Shown: in pieces, positions 6,831-14,647 of the stretch
How the letters are laid out: the number at the start of each line of letters is the position of its first letter
Position numbering within the stretch: the first letter of the stretch is position 1
Source of the DNA: Gaiellasilicea sp045403015
GTDB lineage: Bacteria; Actinomycetota; Thermoleophilia; Gaiellales; Gaiellaceae
NCBI GenBank assembly: GCA_045403015.1
Contig: JAXIPI010000365.1
Span: 1-24,501 of the forward strand
Direction of reading: 5' to 3'
Length of the DNA stretch: 24,501 nt
Notes under the pieces: model-generated
Told to the model about the DNA's origin: nothing
What the model saw: the letters and a program-made list of their open reading frames with translations, nothing else
The model's database searches: none
Position numbers and translations under genes: made by a program

Positions 6831-6880
6831 CTCTGGCACCCCTGCCGGACGGCGCCGCCAACCCGGCAACGGGTCAGCGG

Positions 6881-7774
6881 TCAGTCAACGGCCGCTGCGC
6901 CACCGGACAACGCGTTGAGCACGCCCACGAGATCGGGCTCCGGTGTAATCGACTCAGGCGCCTCCGCAGCGATCGGACTCTGCGCGATCGACTCATAGAC
7001 CTCCGCCATCGCCTCGAACAAGGCGGGTGTGAGACCCACAGAGGCCTGTGTGGCCGCGATCTCCCGCATCTCACCGACGAAACGGTCGGCCTTCGTCGCC
7101 GACACCGCGAGCGTGCGTGCGGCCCGGTCGATCTGCCGTGGGAACCAGCCGCCGAGGTCGTCGAGAACCTGTGGCAGCACGCCGTGCGCGTGCGCGGTCA
7201 GGAGAGCATGCGTGAGCAGGGCGCTCGAGCCCTTGTACATCGACGCCGTGCACATCTTCACGGCGGAGGCAAGGCCGACCGTGTCGCCGACCACGCGGGC
7301 ATCGATCCAGGCCGGCGCCCCGGCGGCGAGCTCGGCCGCAGACCGGCCGGAAAAGTAGACGCGCGTGCGGTAGTCGGCACGCGGTGGGCCGCCGGAGATC
7401 GAGCCGTCGACGAGCTCGAGACCCGCCTCTGCGAGCTCCTGCTCGAGCTCGCGAACGGTCGCCGGCGAGACGGCGTTCCAGTCCGCGACGAGCGGGCGAG
7501 AGCCGGTTCGCCCCGCGGCTGCGGCAATCGCTGCGGCGGCCGCACGTGCCTCGCCGGGCGGAACGATCGAGAGCACGAGCTCGGACTCGCCGACGACCGC
7601 ATCGAGGTCCGGAAGGAGCTCGAGACCCGCCTGCTCGGCGAGCGCCGTCGTGCGGGCGCTGCGTCCCGCAACGGTGGCGACGACCCGGTTCCCTGCGGCG
7701 CGGTAGGCGGCACCGACCGCACTGCCCATCGCGCCCGGGCTGACGATCCCGACGGTCTGCACAAGACGGACCAT
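6881..7774 (-). CDS. NAD(P)-dependent dehydrogenase, 6-phosphogluconate/3-hydroxyisobutyrate type with DUF1932
   Basis: 297-aa beta-hydroxyacid dehydrogenase-like enzyme. A Rossmann fold starts at once (MVRLVQTVGIVSPGAMGSAVG), so the ATG at 7774 is preferred over one 56 codons upstream whose extra residues are Arg/Pro-rich and look non-coding. LVLSIVPPGEA and ADWNAVSPATV follow the family order. DGSISGGPPR is the substrate-loop motif, and SAVKMCTASMYKG holds the probable catalytic Lys. The helical C-terminal region fits DUF1932. The substrate is unknown. The gene ends close to tRNA-Leu (convergent) and has no obvious operon partner. Confidence 0.85.
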   Translation of the reverse strand: MVRLVQTVGIVSPGAMGSAVGAAYRAAGNRVVATVAGRSARTTALAEQAGLELLPDLDAVVGESELVLSIVPPGEARAAAAAIAAAAGRTGSRPLVADWNAVSPATVRELEQELAEAGLELVDGSISGGPPRADYRTRVYFSGRSAAELAAGAPAWIDARVVGDTVGLASAVKMCTASMYKGSSALLTHALLTAHAHGVLPQVLDDLGGWFPRQIDRAARTLAVSATKADRFVGEMREIAATQASVGLTPALFEAMAEVYESIAQSPIAAEAPESITPEPDLVGVLNALSGGAAAVD

Positions 7775-8091
7775 AGACGCCGGGCGTGAGCCGCCTGGCC
7801 GGCGGCGCGCCGCCCTCAGTTGACCTTGCTGGCCCCGTCGCCGAAGTTCGGCCCCCGCGATGCGCCCGATATGCACGATTCCCTGCAAATCGAAGGGTCG
7901 TGACTCAGGTCGTGACTCGTTCGCAGCGACGGAGGCACTCAAAGCAGCTTGATCCGCATGTCACGTCGCGGTGAGAAGTCCGCCGTGAAAAGCCGCCCTC
8001 GGAAGGTGTCGATCGTACTTGGGCATGCGAGCCTGCACCAGCAAAGCGCACGGCTTGCGCAGTCGCTCGTGTGAGCAAGGTTTTACCGCTT
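7775..8091. other. 317-bp intergenic region with a short tandem repeat
   Basis: No supported gene. A 12-bp unit GGTCGTGACTCA/G is repeated in tandem at 7896-7919. Local G+C appears lower than in neighbouring genes. It may hold the promoter of the dehydrogenase gene and the end of the SLATT-like transcript. No strong hairpin followed by a T-run was seen. Confidence 0.4.
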
Positions 8092-8646
8092 CTATTTTGG
8101 GTCTGTGCGCGAGGTCGCAGGCGGTCCTTCCGGTGAAGCGAACCCCTGCGGAGCGACCGCAGTCGTGTTAGTAGCGACTTCTCGACCCCACTTCTCTCGA
8201 CTGCCTCCGAGAATGCTTTGCAACAGTACAAAGTACGCGTCGGTGAGCGCGGGATTCGCCTGGTAGCGCAGCTCGCGCTGCAGGTCCAATAGCGCATAGT
8301 AGGTTGTGCGCTCGTGAATCCAGAGCTCCTGTGGCTTGCGGAGTCCTTCGACAGACGTGGCAATGCCAATGGCGGCAGTCGTAAGGATGATGGCTACGAT
8401 GATTCCTGTCTGGATCGTAGGAAACGCCAGAGCGACTCCCGCTAGAGCACTCGAGCACGCAGTTAAACCGAAGACGACGTAACGCAACCGACGGAATAGC
8501 TTCTTGTGTTTCTTCGACTCGTCGTCGAACCACTGGAGCAGTTCCTTAATCTCACCCCTCAAGTAATTCTCGCCAGACTCGCCGTCGACATCTTCGAGGT
8601 TCCCCTTGTCCGTAGTCGATTTCGACGTCAGAGGTTCCGTGCTCAT
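8092..8646 (-). CDS. SLATT/DUF4231-like membrane protein
   Basis: 184-aa protein with a hydrophilic, charged N-terminus, two transmembrane helices separated by a very short turn (about residues 56-75 and 81-98), and a cytosolic helical tail. After helix 2 comes LWIHERTTYYALLDLQRELR, the W-x-x-x-R and E-x-x-x-x-Y style pattern of SLATT/DUF4231 proteins. SLATT proteins are predicted pore-forming effectors in nucleotide-signalling and other defence systems. Here no nucleotide cyclase or sensor lies beside it, so a defence role is only suggested. The start ATG has GGAGAGG upstream on its strand. It sits about 170 bp outside the island boundary at 8817. The last 30 or so residues are low-complexity Pro/Ala/Thr. 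Confidence 0.65.
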   Translation of the reverse strand: MSTEPLTSKSTTDKGNLEDVDGESGENYLRGEIKELLQWFDDESKKHKKLFRRLRYVVFGLTACSSALAGVALAFPTIQTGIIVAIILTTAAIGIATSVEGLRKPQELWIHERTTYYALLDLQRELRYQANPALTDAYFVLLQSILGGSREKWGREVATNTTAVAPQGFASPEGPPATSRTDPK

Positions 8647-8816
8647 CGACCTCTCCTCTCCGACTGCTACAGACGATCTCTTCGCACCTCAGCGCCACGA
8701 CGAGTGTGACGACGACGAGCGCTGTAGTGAGCATGAAGCCCGAATCCTATGACGTCGCCGCCGACAGGAGCCGCCTTGGACCCGGCTGGCCCGACGTGAC
8801 CCAAACAGGATCGAAA

Positions 8817-8860
8817 TGCGCCCGGCAGGATTCGAACCTGCGACCAACGGATTAGAAGTC
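8817..8860 (-). repeat. tRNA-Arg(TCT) 3' fragment, attachment site of the island
   Basis: On the minus strand these 44 nt run from the anticodon loop CTTCTAA (anticodon TCT) through T-arm GCAGG-TTCGAAT-CCTGC and acceptor strand CGGGCGC to discriminator A. The 5' half is missing: upstream bases do not form an acceptor, D-stem or anticodon 5' stem. It is therefore a duplicated 3' end and not a working tRNA. Confidence 0.85.
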
Positions 8861-8871
8861 ACTATGCGGGC

Positions 8872-10152
8872 TCAGACCGCCCGAACTCTAACGAGGGTTT
8901 CCGCGACAACCGGCCCGATTCCGGCAGCATCCGCGAAGCGGTCGTTTCGGCCGGTTTCGGCCTGTTGCGTTGCCCCGGTGTTGCCCCCCAGGCCGAGCGT
9001 CTCGAACGCTTCCGGCGGCTCCGGGAGATCCTCCGGCAGCAGATGCACATAGGTCGCGAGCGTGAAGGCGGGCGAGTGATGGCCGAGCCACACCTGCACC
9101 TGCTTCGCGTTCCACCCGCTGACGAACAGCAGCGTCGCGCAGGTGTGCCGGAACGTGTGATGCCCCACCCACGTCTCGGCGCGCTTCCCCTTCGCCGTGA
9201 TGACCCACTGGCCAAGCCCGGCGCGGACAGCCGCCGGCTTCAAGACACGCCCCATGATGTTCGACTGGTCGAGACGCTGTCCTTCCGCGCTCCTGAACAC
9301 GAGCCCCGAAGTGTCACCGTCCGCGCGGGCGGCGAGCGCGGACGCCATCGTGGCGGACAGCTTGACCGTGCGGCGCCCGTACTTCGACTTCGGCCCGCCC
9401 ACGCGGCCGCGATAGAACCGGCGCGACACCTTGAAGGTGCGGGCGGCGAGGTTGACGTCCTTCCAGCGCAGCTCGATCGCCTCTGAGATCCGAAGCCCTG
9501 TCTGCGCGAGGAACACGTAGAACAGCCGCCACTCCTCCGGGATCTCGCCGACCAGCCTGGCGAGCTCGTCGCCCGTGAGCGCCTTCACCTGCTCCTCGAC
9601 GATGTTCCCGTCCTCGTCGTACTCCTCGACCGTCTGCGTGTAGCGGCAGCGCCAACCCGCGGCAGGGTTGACGCGAAGCTCTCCCTTCCGCACCGCTTCC
9701 GCAAGCAGCGCCTTGATCGGAGCCAAGGCAAGCCGCACGGTGTTCGGTGAAACGCCGCGGCTATGGACGCGCTCCGCGAGACCGTCGAGGTGCGACTGCC
9801 GAATCTGCCCGAGCGGCAGGTGTCCAAGGAACGGGATCGCGTCCTGCTCGAGCCGCTCCCGGTAGTCGTTGCGCGTTTCCTCGGTGATGCCCTTGTTCGT
9901 ACGGCCGGGGTAGCTCTCGATCTCCCTTCGCGCATACGGGCCGAACCTCTCCCGCGACGCTGCCGTGTCCTCGACAGGGTTCGCGCGCAGCTGCGCCTTC
10001 ACGTCCTTGGCCGCGGCGAGCGTCTCGCCAGCCGCGCGCTTGCGTTGCTTCCCGAACGCGTCGCGGTACACCACGACGTAGCGGCCGCCGCGCTTGTAAA
10101 CGCCCGGCTCGCGGGTCTTGACGAGCTTCCGTGTCTCCGGTGCCTCACTCAC
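8872..10152 (-). CDS. Tyrosine recombinase / phage-type integrase
   Basis: 426-aa site-specific recombinase that inserts and excises the island at tRNA-Arg(TCT). An N-terminal beta arm-binding segment (EPGVYKRGGRYVVVYRD) is followed by a SAM-like core-binding domain (about 70-175) and the catalytic domain. Catalytic residues are present: Arg221 (TGLRISEAIEL), His332 and Arg335 (HTFRHTCATLL), His358 (LGHHS) and nucleophile Tyr368 (TYVHL). An Asp/Glu-rich insert (EEYDEDGNIVEEQ) precedes the catalytic part. The GTG start at 10152 overlaps the excisionase TGA in a GTGA junction and has GGAGGAGGAG upstream. A longer in-frame ATG lies inside the excisionase gene and is unlikely. No truncation is seen. 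Confidence 0.95.
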   Translation of the reverse strand: MSEAPETRKLVKTREPGVYKRGGRYVVVYRDAFGKQRKRAAGETLAAAKDVKAQLRANPVEDTAASRERFGPYARREIESYPGRTNKGITEETRNDYRERLEQDAIPFLGHLPLGQIRQSHLDGLAERVHSRGVSPNTVRLALAPIKALLAEAVRKGELRVNPAAGWRCRYTQTVEEYDEDGNIVEEQVKALTGDELARLVGEIPEEWRLFYVFLAQTGLRISEAIELRWKDVNLAARTFKVSRRFYRGRVGGPKSKYGRRTVKLSATMASALAARADGDTSGLVFRSAEGQRLDQSNIMGRVLKPAAVRAGLGQWVITAKGKRAETWVGHHTFRHTCATLLFVSGWNAKQVQVWLGHHSPAFTLATYVHLLPEDLPEPPEAFETLGLGGNTGATQQAETGRNDRFADAAGIGPVVAETLVRVRAV

Positions 10153-10424
10153 CGCTCCTCCTCCTTCTTCCTGGGTCGGCCAGGCTTGAGCGGCAGCGAC
10201 TCCTTCTCCCACCGGGCGACGTCGTCGCGCCGCCACACACGGCCACGCGCCAACTGCCCGAGCGGTGCCGGAAAGTCTGAGCGGTCGGAGTAGCGCGCGG
10301 CGGTCCGAACTGGCACGCCGAGGATGGCCGCAATCTCGGTAATCCCAACGAGCTCGTCCGGGGACACGAGAAGCGAGCCTACGCGCACGAGACCGCTGCT
10401 GCGCTTCGTCTGGCTGGCTGACAT
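10149..10424 (-). CDS. Excisionase-like / AlpA-like helix-turn-helix protein
   Basis: 91-aa (from ATG 10424) small basic DNA-binding protein. The MerR-like winged helix reads LVGITEIAAILGVPVRTAARYSDR-type helices, then FPAPLGQLARGRVWRRDDVARW, a pattern common to Xis/AlpA helix-turn-helix_17 proteins. The C-terminus is Lys/Arg/Glu-rich (PRKKEEER). Translation is coupled to the integrase by a 4-bp overlap. It probably directs excision and may repress the int promoter. An upstream ATG ten codons earlier and a GTG inside the N-terminus are alternatives. Confidence 0.8.
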   Translation of the reverse strand: MSASQTKRSSGLVRVGSLLVSPDELVGITEIAAILGVPVRTAARYSDRSDFPAPLGQLARGRVWRRDDVARWEKESLPLKPGRPRKKEEER

Positions 10425-10452
10425 CAATCGTAAATCTAGCATACAGACTGCC

Positions 10453-10750
10453 ATGTTTTTACACCGGCGGCGGCTCGGTCAAAGCTGTCGCGCGCGAGCT
10501 CGAGAGCTACCTCGGACTTACAGCGTCGACGGCGCGCCCGCACTCACGCCTCAAACGGGAAGCCAACAACGACCGAGAGTGGCGCTACAGTCACGCCGTG
10601 GCCGAGGAAGAGCCTGACGACATTCCCGAGATCGAAACCGCGCCGATTACGGCGGACGACGACTTCGCTATCCCCGACGTGATCCTCGGGATCGAGACCG
10701 GCGAAGAGTGGCGTACCGGCGACCGCGGTGAGAGCTCCGAGGGCGACTGA
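10453..10750 (+). pseudogene. Small acidic-tail protein with an apparent +1 base in a T5 run (or short GTG-started ORF)
   Basis: From the GTG at 10598 there is a 50-aa very acidic ORF (MAEEEPDDIPEIE to GESSEGD). The same frame stays open further upstream with protein-like content (SVKAVARELESYLGLTAS, then HSRLKREANNDREWRYSHAV), but without a start codon. The ATG at 10453 is one base out of frame: it is followed by five Ts (10456-10460), and with four Ts it would read MFYTGGGSVKAVARE and give about 98 aa. A homopolymer error or a real frameshift is therefore likely. The protein is unrecognised. Its N-terminal half is basic and could bind DNA; the C-terminal half is acidic. Its stop overlaps the next gene in CTGA. 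Confidence 0.5.
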
Positions 10751-11271
10751 CCGCACCCCCTGAAACCACGCCACCGTTCGCGGTCGACGCGATCGCGCTG
10801 TATTCGGACCTCATCGCGTCGGAACTCGCGGACAAACGCGCCGTCAAAGAGTCGCTCGAGCGGCGGGGTCTGCAAGTGGTGACTACGGCCGGTGCACTTC
10901 TCACGATTCTGTTCGGCCTCATCTCGCTAATGACTCGCGACCGCGTCGACATCCCGCACGACGCGCGGCCGTGGCTCTACGTCTCACTCTCCTCGTTCGT
11001 GATCGCTGTGGCGTTCGGCCTCGCCGCGAACAGACCATCCCGATATCTGGCCGCGACCACCGCAGGGTTGAGCTCGGTCATACGCGACTCCCACCGCCAC
11101 ACCGCGTTTGGTGCACACGTCCGGGTAGCAAAGACCCAGCTGAGAGTGCTGCAGGCGTACTCGAAGGCCAACCGCCGAAAGTCCATGTCCGTAACGGCTG
11201 GAATCGCCGCAGTGTTCGTCGCCGTCCTCTCTCTCGCGGTCGTGGTCGCCCATCTCATCGCTGCGAACTGA
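10747..11271 (+). CDS. Predicted three-helix membrane protein, function unknown
   Basis: Up to 174 aa. A cytosolic helix (FAVDAIALYSDLIASELADK, then RAVKESLERRG) leads into membrane helix 1 (VVTTAGALLTILFGLISL). Helix 2 is WLYVSLSSFVIAVAFGLAA. A helical polar stretch carries SDSHRH-like and LRVLQAYSKANRRK segments, and helix 3 is GIAAVFVAVLSLAVVVAHLI. The frame opens after an upstream TGA and has no ATG. The options are CTG at 10747, which would form a CTGA overlap with the preceding ORF, or GTG at 10873/10876. The latter would remove the conserved-looking amphipathic helix. Layout and setting recall membrane effectors of defence systems such as Pycsar or SLATT proteins, but no diagnostic motif was recognised. 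Confidence 0.6.
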   Translation: MTAPPETTPPFAVDAIALYSDLIASELADKRAVKESLERRGLQVVTTAGALLTILFGLISLMTRDRVDIPHDARPWLYVSLSSFVIAVAFGLAANRPSRYLAATTAGLSSVIRDSHRHTAFGAHVRVAKTQLRVLQAYSKANRRKSMSVTAGIAAVFVAVLSLAVVVAHLIAAN

Positions 11272-11590
11272 TCAGCTCAGCGCCAACCCCGTAGATCCAG
11301 CGCGCGAGAACAGGGATAGGCTCCGCGCATGCCGGAGCGCCTCGACTACGTCACCGTCACCCGGTCGCGAGCGCGTCACGATCCGATGGGACTCCCGCAC
11401 CGCGCTGCTCGCCGAGATGCGCAACCGCGACAGCGCCGCCGGCATCCGCAAGGCGTTCGCCGACGTCGGTGCCACCCGCCCCGTCATGCTCACCAACTCC
11501 TCGATCCGTGCGCCTACTGGGTCTGGCCATGTCCGCGGGTCGTCGACGTCGATCGGCATGTAGCTCGACACGCGCTAATCGTGCACGGCG
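11272..11590. other. 319-bp region upstream of the SIR2-STAND gene, possible gene remnant
   Basis: No intact gene is supported. On the plus strand 11375-11563 encodes VTIRWDSRTALLAEMRNRD, then SAAGIRKAFADVGATRPVMLT, which looks like real protein. It then loses character and ends at TAG, and has no start codon in frame. It may be a decayed small gene. The rest probably contains the promoter of the downstream operon, though no convincing -35/-10 pair was found. Confidence 0.3.
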
Positions 11591-14500
11591 ATGGCCGACG
11601 TCGGTCGAGAAACTTACGATCAGCCCGTCTTGACCAGTTTCTCCCTCTCTGACGACGAGTTCGAGGGTCGACTTGCCTGGCTTGTCGATTCTCGTGAGCC
11701 GTCAGCGCACCGAGAGGTCCTTTCGCGACCCGAGTCCGTAGTGCCGGTTGTCGGTAGCGGGGTTAGCGGCGCAGTCGGCTACCCGGTAGGCCCGGCTCTC
11801 GCTGGGGACCTGGTGGAGCTTGGGCGGCAGGGCGGCCTCGACGATTCTGCGCTGGATCTGACCGATCCGCGCCTGCTCGCGGATGTCTTGATCGGTCGGC
11901 GCATCATTGAGCGCGAGGAGCTGCTGGAACGCATAGGCGACATCTACGGACGACCTCCGAGCGGCACTAGCGCCACAATCGACGCTCTGCTCGCAGTCAG
12001 GTCGCGGAGGGTCGTCACGCTGAACTACGACCTATCGCTTGAGACGCGGGCGGAGGAACTGGGCGTTGAGTGCGAGTCGCTGGTCCTTTCCGTTGACGGG
12101 GCGCGGGCGCTTTCGGCGCTCGAGGCGGACTCGGGCCGCGACCGGCTTGTAGTTGTCCACGCTCACGGGATCGCGACGGATCCCTCGACCATCGTGCTGG
12201 ACACTGAGGGCTATAGCAATCTGGCCAACGCGCCGTTCTTCCGGGACTGGCTCCTTATGTCGGTCATGACCGGCCGGCTCCTCTTCATGGGGACGAGGCT
12301 CGATGAACTCCACATCCTCAACGAGTTGGTACGGCTACGGCTCCTACGCCGTCGGCATCTACTCGTTGCGCTGCAGTCGGTTGCCGAGGCGTTGCGCACA
12401 TCCGACCGCGCCGCCCTTGTGCCTGAAACCTACGGCGTCCTTGTACGCGGGTACGACGACCACAGCGCGCTTCTTGCACTTGTCGAGCTTCTCGGCCCCG
12501 GGGGTGAGGGCGAAGCTGTCGCCCCGGCGGACTCGGGACCAACACTTCCGCTGGTCGCGGAGCAGCTGCCGGACAATTACGTCCAGACCCTAATGGTGGA
12601 GCCGCATGGCCCGGAGGACGACGACTTCCGGACTTCGTATCTCGTGGCGCTGGGGCTTCATCCACCCGTTCAGCTCGAGCAGGTCGTGGCCCTTGGCGCT
12701 CGCACCCTGATCGAGGGCCTTCCTGGCTCAGGCAAGAGCACGCTTCTGCTTGAGATCGGCTCAAGGCAGCCTGGACAAGTCGTGCCGCTTCTGATCCATG
12801 CGTCGGAGCTCGATCTCGTCGGTGAGCCGACGCTGCTGGTGGCGCGCTGGCTTGAGGCAGCAGAGACATTTCGTGACGGCGAGATCCTCGATTCTGGCCG
12901 GCTAGAGAACGAGGTGTTCCACTTCCTAATCGACGGACTCGACGAAGTTCCGTACCCCCGCCAGGCTCAGGCGGCTGCGCGCATCGTTGAGGTCGCCGCA
13001 GCCAACCCCAACCATGCGTTCACGGTTGCGTCGCGTGCGATTCCGGCTACCGAGGAGTTCGCGCGCGCCGAGTGGCTCCGCGTTCTGCTCGAGCCGTCAG
13101 CGCACTGGCGGCAGGCGTACCTCGAGAAACGCGGGGTGCCATGGGACGAACTGGTTCGCGCAGCACCGCTCCTTGCGGACCTGCGGGGACTCCTCGACCT
13201 CCCGTTCTTCCTCTCGCAGACGATCGACCTTTACGAGAACGGCACCCTTTCGTCGTCCGGCGACCTGCTCGGACTCGTCAGCCTGTTCGTTGACGTTGCG
13301 CTGAGCGATCTCGAGGAAACGCTGCCGGCGGCGGATGTCCGGATGTGGTTGCGCCGATTGGCGCTGGCGATGCTGCTTGCGGGGCGTACCAGCATGTCGC
13401 TGGAGGAGATCGCGTCGTCGCTGCCAGTCGAACTCCGTTCGTTTGGCGACGAGACGGCGATCGCGGAGCGGCTCGCGTCGGCCCTGCTACTTCGTGCGAC
13501 CGGCGAGGGAGGATACGCCTTCGTACATCGCATCTTCGGGGAAGCTCTGGCTGCCGAAGCGCTACTCGAACTCGACCCGCTCGGATCTGGGCTGCTCGAC
13601 GTGGCGGCCCCGATAGTGACCGAGAGGATCCGCGGCCTCCGCAGCGACTGGCTCGTGCCGATGAGCCTCACTGCCGTCAGATCGGAGGATTGGCGCCGCG
13701 CGCTGGCCGAACGCGATCCCCTGGCGGCCGCGCGCGCGACTCCGAGTGATGCCCCGCTCGAGGAGCGGATCGAAGCAGCGCGATTGATCTGGGCGTTGTA
13801 CGTGGAGTGGCGAATCTGGATTTCCGACTACCGCCGCATGTCGATCGTCGAGGACGAGGAAGTGCTGGCGCGCCTTCTAAGCACCGAAGGTCTCGATGAA
13901 CAGCGCGCAGAGATCCGTGGTGCGATCTCTGGTGGATCACGGGAGACGGTCGGCAACGCGATGAGAGTGCTCGCCACGCTTGGCGACCGCACGATAGAAC
14001 CGCAGTTGCGGCACATCCTCGACAGCAATGAGGACTACGTCCTGCGCCGGACAGCAGCGATCGCAGCGCGCGACCTCAACCTAGGTGAGCTTTTCTACGC
14101 GATTGCGCACCGCGCACTGCACCCGGAGGAGGACACCGAGGCGCAGGACATGACATACGCGGCGCTTGACCTGGCCACTCCCGATGACCTCGGGCCGCTG
14201 GCGCTGCGTGCGGCGCGGAAGGGCGGCACGGCGATCGGGATCCTTGCGCACGCGATTCAGGGGCGGATCAGCGCCCGCGACGAACTCGAGGTCTTACGCG
14301 CATGGTCGGCGCGACGGACAGAGCCGCTGATGAACGAGCGCTCGCGTCTTCTCGAGCTGCTTCCCGAGCTGCCCCTCGATGACGAAGCAGTCGTCGAGAG
14401 CATCATCTTCATTGCGGGCTCCTGGCGCCTCCAGAGCGACGAGTTCAGGGAGCTCGTTCGCCAAAAGCCCGATGCGGCTGTTCGAGCCGTGCTTGCGCTC

Positions 14501-14647
14501 GCGGAATCGCACGCCTCGCGCATCTTCGAGTTGCGCTGGATTCTCGAGGATGTCGAACGAGACCGGCTCGTCGCCGCCGGAGCGCCTGAGGCAATGATCG
14601 AGCACAAGGACATGCTCGACGAGTGGAAGCGGAGGCGCGACGAATGA
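11591..14647 (+). CDS. SIR2-STAND anti-phage defence protein (SIR2-like NADase + NACHT-like NTPase + helical repeats)
   Basis: 1018-aa multidomain protein. Residues about 45-310 form a SIR2-like domain: VVPVVGSGVS (GSG 55-57, in place of GAGxS), VVTLNYD (144-147), VVVHAHG (His190 and His192 as candidate catalytic residues) and GTRLDEL (234-240). In defence proteins this domain destroys NAD+ to stop phage replication. A P-loop NTPase of STAND/NACHT type follows: Walker A GLPGSGKS (376-383), Walker B FLIDGLDE (445-452) and a sensor-like VASRAIP. Residues about 600-1018 are helical, HEAT-like repeats (for example IEPQLRHILDSNEDYVLRRT), probably the sensor. This order matches Avs5-like/SIR2-STAND systems. 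The ATG has a weak ribosome site. The stop overlaps the next start in ATGA. The detected phage trigger is unknown. Confidence 0.88.
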   Translation: MADVGRETYDQPVLTSFSLSDDEFEGRLAWLVDSREPSAHREVLSRPESVVPVVGSGVSGAVGYPVGPALAGDLVELGRQGGLDDSALDLTDPRLLADVLIGRRIIEREELLERIGDIYGRPPSGTSATIDALLAVRSRRVVTLNYDLSLETRAEELGVECESLVLSVDGARALSALEADSGRDRLVVVHAHGIATDPSTIVLDTEGYSNLANAPFFRDWLLMSVMTGRLLFMGTRLDELHILNELVRLRLLRRRHLLVALQSVAEALRTSDRAALVPETYGVLVRGYDDHSALLALVELLGPGGEGEAVAPADSGPTLPLVAEQLPDNYVQTLMVEPHGPEDDDFRTSYLVALGLHPPVQLEQVVALGARTLIEGLPGSGKSTLLLEIGSRQPGQVVPLLIHASELDLVGEPTLLVARWLEAAETFRDGEILDSGRLENEVFHFLIDGLDEVPYPRQAQAAARIVEVAAANPNHAFTVASRAIPATEEFARAEWLRVLLEPSAHWRQAYLEKRGVPWDELVRAAPLLADLRGLLDLPFFLSQTIDLYENGTLSSSGDLLGLVSLFVDVALSDLEETLPAADVRMWLRRLALAMLLAGRTSMSLEEIASSLPVELRSFGDETAIAERLASALLLRATGEGGYAFVHRIFGEALAAEALLELDPLGSGLLDVAAPIVTERIRGLRSDWLVPMSLTAVRSEDWRRALAERDPLAAARATPSDAPLEERIEAARLIWALYVEWRIWISDYRRMSIVEDEEVLARLLSTEGLDEQRAEIRGAISGGSRETVGNAMRVLATLGDRTIEPQLRHILDSNEDYVLRRTAAIAARDLNLGELFYAIAHRALHPEEDTEAQDMTYAALDLATPDDLGPLALRAARKGGTAIGILAHAIQGRISARDELEVLRAWSARRTEPLMNERSRLLELLPELPLDDEAVVESIIFIAGSWRLQSDEFRELVRQKPDAAVRAVLALAESHASRIFELRWILEDVERDRLVAAGAPEAMIEHKDMLDEWKRRRDE

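Noticed and set aside
8552..8734. 60-codon minus-strand frame beginning MLTTALVVVTLVVALRC
   Set aside because: The hydrophobic start is suggestive, but the rest overlaps the SLATT-like gene start out of frame and looks random; no frameshift joins them sensibly.
8817..8890. Functional tRNA-Arg(TCT)
   Set aside because: Only the 3' half is present; no acceptor 5' strand, D-arm or 5' anticodon stem can be formed, so it is an attachment remnant.
11272..11571. 99-codon minus-strand frame upstream of the SIR2-STAND gene
   Set aside because: No recognisable features, and the plus strand over the same bases has the more protein-like content.
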